Assembly: GCA_021836925.1 (NCBI GenBank)
Contig: JAKBHG010000011.1
Coordinates: forward strand, 1 to 10,895
DNA: 10,895 bases
Source of the DNA: Microcaldota archaeon
GTDB lineage: Archaea; Micrarchaeota; Micrarchaeia; Micrarchaeales; Micrarchaeaceae
Reading direction: 5' to 3'
Both the position numbers and the translations under genes were made by a program. Below, one piece after another: positions 5,394 to 10,895 of the stretch (its first letter is position 1; each line of letters starts with the position of its first letter). The notes below the pieces were generated by a model, which saw only the letters and a program-made list of their open reading frames with translations, did not search any database and was not told where the DNA came from.

Positions 5394-7217
5394 ATGCATG
5401 GTGCTCGGATTATCTCAAGCTCTGACCTGAAGGACAGATACGTTACGTTCTTCCAGGAGCACGGCCACAGGCAGATCCAGAGCGCGCCTCTCGTCCCGGA
5501 GAACGACCCGAGCGCGCTTTTCGTCATGGCCGGGATGCAGCCGCTGGTTCCGTTCCTCGGCGGGGAGACCCATCCTTCGGGGTCGCGCCTGGTCAGCGTG
5601 CAGAAATGCATACGCACCGTAGATATAGACGAAGTCGGCGACCTGTGGCACCTGAGCTTCTTCGAGATGATAGGCAACTGGTCGCTCGGCGACTACTTCA
5701 AGAAGGAATCCGTAGAGATGAGCTTCGAATTTCTTACGAAGAGGCTTGGCATACCTATTGAGAGGCTGAGCGTCACGTGCTTTGGCGGCGACGGGGATGC
5801 GCCGCGCGACGAGGATTCCGCGCAGACATGGGAAAGGCTGGGCATACCCAAGAGCAGGATCCACTTCCTCGGGAAGAAGGATAACTGGTGGGGTCCGGTG
5901 GGGCAGACCGGCCCGTGCGGCCCCGATACCGAGATATTCTACCATGCAAAAGACGTGCAGGAAAAGGACACGGACGAGTTCCTGAAGCTCTGCGGCGACG
6001 GCTCGTTCGTAGAGATATGGAACAACGTGCTGATGCAGTACAACAAGACAGAGGAGGGAATGTTCGAGGAGCTGAGGCAGAAGAACATCGACACGGGCAT
6101 GGGCGTAGAGCGCACGCTCGCCGTGCTAAACGGCTTCGGCAGCGTATACGAATGCGACACGCTGGCGCCGATACTGGACAAGGTGATGTCCATGTCGGCC
6201 GCGGAGACCGACAGGACCGGCCTCAGTGCGCGGATTGTAACGGACCACATACGCGCCGCGGTAATGATACTGGGCGAAGACAGGCAGATAGTGCCCAGCA
6301 ACGTAGAGCAGGGCTATGTGCTGCGCCGCTTCATCAGGAGAAGCATCAGGCACGCCCGCGAGCTCGGCATAAACGGTAAGTTCTGCTCCGAAGTCGCAAA
6401 GGCCGTAGTGGACGCGATTGGCGGCTTCTATCCGGAGCTCAAGCGCAACAGCGCGCACATCTACGAGGAGCTCGACAAGGAGGAGGACAAGTTCTCCCTT
6501 GCGCTGGGCAACGGCGTGAGGCACCTTGAAGGGATACTCAAGCAGCTCGGCGGATCCGGCCAGAGGGAGATGAGCGCGAAGGACGCATTCGACCTGTTCC
6601 AGAGCTTTGGATTCCCGGTAGAGATGACTGTAGAGATATGCAGAGAGAAGGGATTCGGCGTCGACATGGCGGGTTTCAGCGCGCTCATGAAGGAGCACCA
6701 GGAACTCTCGCGCAGGGGCGCGGAGCAGAAGTTCAAGGGCGGCCTCGCGGACAACAGCGAGGAGACAACTAAACTGCACACCGCCACGCACCTCCTCAAC
6801 GAGGCGCTGAGGAAGGTTGTTGATCCTTCGATACACCAGATGGGGTCGAACATCACGGCGGAGAGGCTCAGGTTCGACTTCAACTACGACAAGAAGCTCA
6901 CCGACGAACAGATAAGGAAGGTAGAGGAATGGGTCAACGGCATAATAAGGGCCGAGGCTGACGTCTCTTTCAGAATTATGAGCGTTGACGAGGCGAAGAG
7001 GCTGGGCGCGCAGGGCGTATTCGAGGAAAGGTACGACAGCACGGTCAAGGTGTATACGATCGCAAAGGGCAGCACCGTGTATTCGATAGAGATCTGCGGC
7101 GGCCCGCACGTCAAGAACACGCGCGAGCTCGGCGTCTTCAAGATAACGAAGCAGGAAGCGGTAGCGGCAGGCATCAGGCGGATCAAGGCCGTCGTAGTGC
7201 AGCCCGGCGCTGAATAG
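5394..7217 (+). CDS. alaS: Alanyl-tRNA synthetase, short bacterial (CPR-like) form lacking the C-Ala domain
   Basis: This cytosolic class II synthetase charges tRNA-Ala with alanine. The catalytic domain spans about residues 8-245: LVPENDP and AGMQPLVPF near 33-54, QKCIRTVDIDEVGD near 70-83, motif 2 FFEMIGNWSLGDYF at 89-102, QTGPCGPDTEIF, and motif 3 GMGVERTLAVL. The tRNA-binding helical part includes VTDHIRAA and GYVLRRFIRRSIRHA. The editing domain keeps all four zinc ligands (His462, His466, Cys568, His572), so mischarged Ser/Gly can probably be cleared. The protein ends at 607 residues, about 30 after the CGGPH motif, so the DHHA1/C-Ala region of the usual ~875-residue enzyme is absent. 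The N-terminus follows the bacterial pattern, not the archaeal one with its extra N-terminal region and PPANPLV/FEMM-HH motifs. It most resembles the short enzymes of Patescibacteria as I recall them, which suggests ancient transfer. It sits in a tight operon with the nuclease and carS. Confidence 0.93.
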   Translation: MHGARIISSSDLKDRYVTFFQEHGHRQIQSAPLVPENDPSALFVMAGMQPLVPFLGGETHPSGSRLVSVQKCIRTVDIDEVGDLWHLSFFEMIGNWSLGDYFKKESVEMSFEFLTKRLGIPIERLSVTCFGGDGDAPRDEDSAQTWERLGIPKSRIHFLGKKDNWWGPVGQTGPCGPDTEIFYHAKDVQEKDTDEFLKLCGDGSFVEIWNNVLMQYNKTEEGMFEELRQKNIDTGMGVERTLAVLNGFGSVYECDTLAPILDKVMSMSAAETDRTGLSARIVTDHIRAAVMILGEDRQIVPSNVEQGYVLRRFIRRSIRHARELGINGKFCSEVAKAVVDAIGGFYPELKRNSAHIYEELDKEEDKFSLALGNGVRHLEGILKQLGGSGQREMSAKDAFDLFQSFGFPVEMTVEICREKGFGVDMAGFSALMKEHQELSRRGAEQKFKGGLADNSEETTKLHTATHLLNEALRKVVDPSIHQMGSNITAERLRFDFNYDKKLTDEQIRKVEEWVNGIIRAEADVSFRIMSVDEAKRLGAQGVFEERYDSTVKVYTIAKGSTVYSIEICGGPHVKNTRELGVFKITKQEAVAAGIRRIKAVVVQPGAE

Positions 7218-7233
7218 TGTAGAAGGTAATCAT

Positions 7234-7740
7234 ATGTCAATTCTGCTGTTCATATTCCAAGCTTTTCTCTATCCGATAATCTACATATTCCCGGCTTACG
7301 CCGCGAACGGCGCGCCTGTAATATTCGGCGGCGGCGCGCCAATAGACAGGAAGGCGAAGCTGCGCGGCAGGAGGGTGTTCGGCAACAACAAGACGATAAG
7401 GGGCGCGGTTGCCGGAATCGTAGCCGGCTCTGCCGTCGGACTGATCGAGTACCCTTTCCTGCACTTCATGCTGCCTATAGCCGTGCTGCTTGCAGTTGGC
7501 GCGATATCCGGCGACCTTGTCGGCAGCTTCATAAAGAGGCAGCTCGGCGTCAGGCCCGGAAATGGGTTCCCGATAATGGACCAGTACGGTTTCTTCATAG
7601 TCGCATTGCTATTCGCGTTCTCCCTCGGTCACATGCCCAGCCTGTACGGAATGCTGTTCCTGATTGTGCTGACCGGGCTGCTGCACGTCGCGACAAACCG
7701 CGGTGCGTATGCCCTTCACCTCAAGTCCGTGCCATGGTAA
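7234..7740 (+). CDS. carS: CDP-archaeol synthase (CarS, DUF46)
   Basis: CarS is an integral membrane enzyme that activates unsaturated archaetidic acid (digeranylgeranylglyceryl phosphate) with CTP to give CDP-archaeol, the precursor of archaeal polar head groups. The 168 residues fit the family. Signatures run in order: FPAYAANGAPVIFGGGAPID (about 19-38), a basic cytosolic loop GRRVFGNNKTIRG (about 45-57) typical of CTP transferases, GDLVGSFIKRQLG (about 93-105), and an MDQYGFF segment starting the next span. About five membrane segments are visible. AAGGT upstream (7223-7227) is a possible ribosome binding site for the ATG, 16 bases after the alaS stop, so it is probably cotranscribed with alaS and the nuclease. 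The gene is among the strongest evidence that the window is archaeal. Confidence 0.94.
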   Translation: MSILLFIFQAFLYPIIYIFPAYAANGAPVIFGGGAPIDRKAKLRGRRVFGNNKTIRGAVAGIVAGSAVGLIEYPFLHFMLPIAVLLAVGAISGDLVGSFIKRQLGVRPGNGFPIMDQYGFFIVALLFAFSLGHMPSLYGMLFLIVLTGLLHVATNRGAYALHLKSVPW

Positions 7741-7746
7741 TATTAT
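7738..7746 (+). promoter_or_regulatory. Possible TATA box before the spermidine-synthase-like gene
   Basis: TAATATTAT overlaps the carS stop codon and would start transcription near 7768, about 15 bases before the ATG at 7783. The 42-base gap is larger than the 16-17 base gaps inside the preceding operon, which fits a separate promoter, but read-through from carS is equally possible. Confidence 0.3.
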
Positions 7747-7782
7747 CCTGCAACACGCATACACTGTATCAAGTGGTTCGCT

Positions 7783-8565
7783 ATGCATAACCCGTTGAGC
7801 GGACTGGCCCGCAGGCACGGCCGGGCAAAAAGAGTGGACGACAAGGCGATAAACATATCCGTGTCCGGGGACACGATAGAGCTCAGGTACAACCACATTG
7901 TGTACTCGAAGCTGAAGAAGGGGGGCTTCCTGACCGGCCTGTACTGGGACTGCATGACGCCTGCAGCTTTCGTCACGGCCAATCCTCGCGTGCTGCTCAT
8001 AGGCCTGGGCGGGGGCACGATACCCATCCAGCTGCAGCATTACCTGAACGGCGCATACGACCTTGACATAGTCGAGGTAAGCAGCCATGTCGTCGACATG
8101 GCGAAGGACTTCATGTCCCGCGCAGCCGGGTTCCTCGACTTCAAGGCGCCAGATCTCTCCAGTGTGATAGTGGACAGCGGCTATGACTACCTTTCAGGCA
8201 CAGGGAAGAGGTACGACGTGATAATGCTCGACGCGTATGTGGGCAACACAATACCGCAGGAATTCCTCACGGAGCATTTCGCGGCGCTGGTCGCATCAAA
8301 GCTCTCAGATAACGGGGTGTTCGCGATAAATTATGCGATGAGCTTCATGCAGTCGGTGCAATACCGCAGCTACGTAGAGCTGCTCAAGAAGCACTTCAGC
8401 GTCTACCAGATAGGGGACAGGTTCACCTCCGGCAACATAATAATCCTGTGCCTCAAAGGTTCGCTCAGCAAGGCGCAGCTGCTCTCCTCGATAAGAAAGG
8501 TGATGGGGGGCAGCCCTGATGCTGCCTCCATCATGGACGGATACGAGGGCATGAAGCCTATATAG
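7783..8565 (+). CDS. Spermidine-synthase-like SAM-binding protein
   Basis: This 260-residue protein has a class I methyltransferase/aminopropyltransferase fold. The glycine motif VLLIGLGGGTIPIQL (about 70-84) is followed by a strand ending in an acidic ribose-binding residue (DIVEVS, Glu98). A later motif, YDVIMLDAYVGNTIPQEFLT (Asp150), matches the spermidine-synthase-like group. The classic GGGDG of true SpeE enzymes is replaced by GLGGGTIP, and the D-SDP-GP polyamine motif by DAYVGNTIP. Spermidine production is therefore doubtful; a methyltransferase or an aminopropyltransferase on another amine is possible. The N-terminal ~50 residues form a short beta-rich lead-in ending in GGFLTGLYWD, as in this family. 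No membrane segment is evident. It lies between carS and the toxin-antitoxin promoter, and its stop codon overlaps the first, imperfect repeat of that operator. Confidence 0.82.
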   Translation: MHNPLSGLARRHGRAKRVDDKAINISVSGDTIELRYNHIVYSKLKKGGFLTGLYWDCMTPAAFVTANPRVLLIGLGGGTIPIQLQHYLNGAYDLDIVEVSSHVVDMAKDFMSRAAGFLDFKAPDLSSVIVDSGYDYLSGTGKRYDVIMLDAYVGNTIPQEFLTEHFAALVASKLSDNGVFAINYAMSFMQSVQYRSYVELLKKHFSVYQIGDRFTSGNIIILCLKGSLSKAQLLSSIRKVMGGSPDAASIMDGYEGMKPI

Positions 8566-8600
8566 ATATATGCACATATAGAAACATATAAATACATATA
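8564..8600 (+). repeat. Phased heptad repeats (10-base period), likely toxin-antitoxin operator
   Basis: ACATATA occurs exactly at 8574-8580, 8584-8590 and 8594-8600, with three-base spacers (gaa, aat). A one-mismatch copy, AGATATA, lies at 8564-8570. Each unit is 10 bases from the last, about one helical turn, so all copies face the same side of the DNA. TATATG-CA-CATATA (8567-8580) is also a perfect inverted repeat. The array covers the TATA region of the antitoxin gene. Ribbon-helix-helix regulators often bind tandem short repeats like this, so autoregulation by the antitoxin is the natural inference. Confidence 0.6.
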
Positions 8601-8604
8601 AAAC
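8585..8604 (+). promoter_or_regulatory. TATA-box region of the toxin-antitoxin operon
   Basis: CATATAAATA and CATATAAAAC lie back to back 8-27 bases before the ATG at 8611. Transcription starting about 25 bases downstream of the first would fall at or next to the ATGs at 8611 and 8617, giving a leaderless message. The boxes are formed by the same bases as the last two heptad repeats, so a bound repressor would block TBP directly. Confidence 0.55.
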
Positions 8605-8610
8605 GGTTGT

Positions 8611-8850
8611 ATGCATATGGATACCACGACTGTTCTGCTGAAGAAAGGCACCAGGAAGAAACTCGAAGCGTTCAAGCTGAATTCCAGGGAGTCCATAGAT
8701 TCTGTAGTTGATAGGCTGATGGATATGGCCACGGACTACGAACCCTTGTCAAAGGAGGAGATAGAGGGCATAAAGAAGAGCCTGAAGGACATCGAGGCAG
8801 GGAAAGTTTACAAGCTGAATGACGTGGCGAAGAAGATGGGTTTGAAGTGA
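8611..8850 (+). CDS. Antitoxin with ribbon-helix-helix DNA-binding domain
   Basis: This 79-residue protein is the first gene of a type II toxin-antitoxin pair. The N-terminal DTTTVLLKKGTRKKLEAFK (about 4-22) followed by SIDSVVDRLMDMA (28-40) has the strand-helix-helix pattern of CopG/MetJ-type ribbon-helix-helix regulators, which bind DNA as dimers. The acidic C-terminal half, LSKEEIEGIKKSLKDIEAGK (45-64) ending LNDVAKKMGLK, resembles the toxin-wrapping tails of RelB/VapB-type antitoxins. The start may be the ATG at 8611 or the one at 8617. Transcription from the TATA region just upstream would give a leaderless mRNA. The phased repeats at 8564-8600 are the likely operator. The toxin gene follows after six bases. 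The exact antitoxin subfamily is uncertain. Confidence 0.85.
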   Translation: MHMDTTTVLLKKGTRKKLEAFKLNSRESIDSVVDRLMDMATDYEPLSKEEIEGIKKSLKDIEAGKVYKLNDVAKKMGLK

Positions 8851-8856
8851 TGGTTC

Positions 8857-9120
8857 ATGTCGTATGACATCGAGATATCTGACGATGCACGACGTTCCTT
8901 CACGAAATTGGACAGAAAGATAGCACAGCGTATATACACGAAGCTGAAAGCAATTGCGGATTCTGACAATCCTTTCCTGCACATCAAAAAACTCACCGGC
9001 GTTGAACTTTTCAGCCTGCGAGTTGGTGATTACAGGGTGGTACTTGACATAAGGAGAGGCAAGCTGCTGATACTCGTAGTCAAGATCGGGCACCGCAGGA
9101 ATGTATACGAAGGGATGTAG
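8857..9120 (+). CDS. RelE/ParE-family toxin
   Basis: The 87 residues match the RelE/ParE fold: a first strand YDIEIS, a helical pair with KLDRKIAQRIYTKLKAI (about 17-33), a KKLTG turn (44-48), and the strands LFSLRVGDYRVVLDI (51-65) and LLILVVKIGHRRNVYE (70-85). Basic and aromatic residues placed as in ribosome-dependent mRNA-cutting RelE toxins include Arg55, Arg60, His79, Arg80, Arg81 and Tyr84. An mRNA interferase is therefore more likely than a gyrase-poisoning ParE, though sequence alone cannot decide. The ATG lies six bases after the antitoxin stop. AGTGATGG, overlapping that stop, can serve as its ribosome binding site, so the two are probably translated together. The stop is only four bases from the end of the converging oligosaccharyltransferase gene. 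Confidence 0.9.
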   Translation: MSYDIEISDDARRSFTKLDRKIAQRIYTKLKAIADSDNPFLHIKKLTGVELFSLRVGDYRVVLDIRRGKLLILVVKIGHRRNVYEGM

Positions 9121-9124
9121 CTGT

Positions 9125-10895
9125 TCAGCTGTACGTTACCTTGTAGATCCTCGTATCTGTGTTGCCGTAGACCAGGCTGAGCGTCGCGTTGCCCTTCGGT
9201 CCCGTGTACTTGCACGCTATAGACGTGCACGTGTATATGAGCCTGAAGAAGTTGCTGTTAGGCAGCGACGGCCCCAGCACAGTCGCACCGTCCACGTTCA
9301 GGCCGCTGTAGAAAAGCATCAGCGTGTAATTCAGCGTGCCGACCGTGTTCGAGGTGCTCACGAGCTGCGACTTCAGGCTGGTCGTGTTGTAGAATATTAT
9401 GTTCGCTATCTTATAGTACTGCGTCGCCGTGCCCATGCGTACGTATGCGCTGGTGCTCGTCGTGGTATTCGACGTATTGTTGATTGTGAGCGCCGCTCCG
9501 TCCACCTGCGAGCCGATGCCGTTGGGCGTAGCGAACGTGTATATCGTCTCGTTGCCGTGCTGCTTGCGGTTGTACGACTGCATTATGTTGTAGCCGTACG
9601 GTTCCGCTGCGCTGCCCGTCAGGTTGCCTTCCTGCGCTATGCCCCCTATCTCGGCAAGCCAGTAGTCCCTTGAGACTACGTATTCCGGCTTGCCTGCCTC
9701 GTAGAAGTATGTCGAGCTGACAGTGTTGTTGAACAGGAATCTCGAGAAGTTGTATATGAGGGTGCCGCTCTGCCCGCTGACGCTGTCCATCAGGCTGGTC
9801 CTGTGCGCCCAGCCTTCCACTACGGAGCCGTCAGGCCAGAGCGCTAGCACGGTCGCTCCTGGAGGGGTGTTGTTCCTCATCCATGACATAGCGCTCAGGA
9901 ACTGCGCGTTTATGCCGTCGGCCTGTACGCTTTCGAGGGAGCTAAGGTAGGAGAATATAACCCCATATACCAGTATAGCGACTGCGACGCCTATCGCTAC
10001 GTACTTGAGCTGCACCTTGTGTATCTTCACCTTGCTGGCAAGCACGTATGCGCCGTATATCCCATACGCGGAGAATACCGCCAAAGGCACAGCAAGGAGC
10101 GAGTTGAACCTTATCGCATTGAGCTGCAGGTACGTGGTCGTCGCGAGGTAAGCGAGCAGGACCAGGAAGCCCGCGCTAATGCTGCTTCCGAGCCACTTGT
10201 GCGCGCCTTCCAGCGGCGCGCCGTTGTTGTCTATCCTGCGCGAGAACAGAAGGAAAATCACTACACCTATCGGCCCTATGAAGAGCTGGAGCATGAAGCT
10301 GCTGAACAGGAAGCTGAATGTGGGCTTCTGTAATTCCTGTATCGTCTGCGTGAGGTTGTTCTGCGCTATTACGAGGCCGCCGCCGCTTGCTACCTTCGAT
10401 ATGTATCCGCCGCCTATCGCGAGTACGGCCACCGTCCCGATTAAGAGGGCTGCAATGATGAAGTATGCCCTTGTTTTCGCACTGCCCGCAATCCCTGCAA
10501 GCTTGTCCCTGTTTACTATTATAAGCCATGCGACCAGCGCCGCGGCCAGAATCGGCAGGTAGAACAGGAAGTAGTGCGCGCTGCTCAGAGCCTGCTGCGA
10601 TCTTATTATCCTAAGCGCCATGTACGCGTGCACCAGGATGTAATCCACGAGCAGTGTAAGCGTCAGCAGCATCGAGCCCTTCAGCAATTCCCTGTTTGCG
10701 CTTATGAAGCCGTAGGCAACAACAAGGAGTATGGCGAACATGTAGGTTATCTCGGCATACGGCGCGCCGTTCCATATTGCAGCTGCCAGGCTGAGCATGA
10801 TCGCCGAGCCGAGCCCGAAGAGCAGGATCCTCTTCATTCTCTTCATATCGCTTCCTTCCGTATTGGCGCTCTGGAGCCCCTTTATCAGTAATATA
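9125..10895 (-). CDS. STT3/AglB-like oligosaccharyltransferase, variant WPDG motif, N-terminus beyond the window
   Basis: STT3/AglB moves a lipid-linked glycan onto Asn-x-Ser/Thr sequons on the outer face of the membrane. The visible part has about eight membrane spans and then a soluble C-terminal domain. Counting from the ATG at 10846, family marks are a span ending WNGAPY (25-30), TIQE (168-171) like the TIxE motif of external loop 5, a span with NAIRFNSLLAVP (243-254), and LWPDGSVVEGW (336-346) followed by HRTSLMD. The last aligns with the usual WWDYG-x-I...R-x-D motif but keeps only W, D and G. The frame stays open for 16 codons from 10846 to the right edge, and the first DxD loop of the family is missing, so I treat it as 5'-partial; GGAAGG before the ATG at 10846 leaves an internal or true start possible. 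I count 12 sequons, 11 of them after the last span. It converges on the toxin gene. Confidence 0.82.
   Translation of the reverse strand, partial: ILLIKGLQSANTEGSDMKRMKRILLFGLGSAIMLSLAAAIWNGAPYAEITYMFAILLVVAYGFISANRELLKGSMLLTLTLLVDYILVHAYMALRIIRSQQALSSAHYFLFYLPILAAALVAWLIIVNRDKLAGIAGSAKTRAYFIIAALLIGTVAVLAIGGGYISKVASGGGLVIAQNNLTQTIQELQKPTFSFLFSSFMLQLFIGPIGVVIFLLFSRRIDNNGAPLEGAHKWLGSSISAGFLVLLAYLATTTYLQLNAIRFNSLLAVPLAVFSAYGIYGAYVLASKVKIHKVQLKYVAIGVAVAILVYGVIFSYLSSLESVQADGINAQFLSAMSWMRNNTPPGATVLALWPDGSVVEGWAHRTSLMDSVSGQSGTLIYNFSRFLFNNTVSSTYFYEAGKPEYVVSRDYWLAEIGGIAQEGNLTGSAAEPYGYNIMQSYNRKQHGNETIYTFATPNGIGSQVDGAALTINNTSNTTTSTSAYVRMGTATQYYKIANIIFYNTTSLKSQLVSTSNTVGTLNYTLMLFYSGLNVDGATVLGPSLPNSNFFRLIYTCTSIACKYTGPKGNATLSLVYGNTDTRIYKVTYS

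Noticed and set aside
6126..7109. Long open frame on the minus strand (327 codons) inside alaS
   Set aside because: It lies antisense to a well-conserved synthetase with all family motifs. Its translation has no recognisable domain, and GC-rich codon bias commonly leaves such frames open.
9101..9673. 190-codon plus-strand frame overlapping the oligosaccharyltransferase gene
   Set aside because: Its product is arginine- and valine-rich with no motif, and it is antisense to clear STT3 sequence. It is a shadow of codon bias.

Overview
The window looks archaeal. It encodes a CDP-archaeol synthase (ether-lipid pathway), an AglB/STT3-type oligosaccharyltransferase and a DUF2079 membrane protein. 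Several genes are preceded by AT-rich TATA-like boxes about 25-30 bases before the start codon, which implies very short or absent leaders. Gene packing is tight: 16-17 base gaps recur and one stop and start overlap as TAATG. Arginine is often AGG and isoleucine often ATA. One tRNA synthetase resembles the short form typical of Patescibacteria (CPR). A DPANN archaeon, perhaps Micrarchaeota-like, is my best guess; no rRNA or marker gene here can settle it.

Left part, minus strand (1-3075): a three-gene run led by a pyroglutamyl-peptidase I homologue, then a DUF2079 polytopic membrane protein, then a second membrane protein cut by the left edge. The peptidase homologue has serine where the catalytic cysteine should be. 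Both membrane proteins end in a hydrophilic domain with several N-glycosylation sequons.

Middle part, plus strand (3196-8565): a protein of unknown function with a Rossmann/SAM-transferase-like core, flanked by potential RNA hairpins. Next comes a compact run of an Fe-S PD-(D/E)XK nuclease (Cas4/Exo V-like), a short bacterial-type alanyl-tRNA synthetase with its editing site but no C-Ala domain, and CDP-archaeol synthase. A spermidine-synthase-like methyltransferase-fold protein follows.

Right part: a type II toxin-antitoxin pair (ribbon-helix-helix antitoxin and RelE/ParE toxin). Its promoter carries heptads repeated at an exact 10-base period, a plausible autoregulatory operator. Four bases beyond the toxin, on the minus strand, is the C-terminal part of a divergent STT3 oligosaccharyltransferase that runs off the right edge. 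It has a WPDG sequence where most family members have WWDYG.

The most notable points are the Cys-to-Ser peptidase, the CPR-like AlaRS beside an archaeal lipid gene, the phased operator of the toxin-antitoxin pair, the variant oligosaccharyltransferase together with sequon-rich membrane proteins, and the hairpin-flanked unknown gene. I see no rRNA, tRNA, CRISPR array or insertion sequence.
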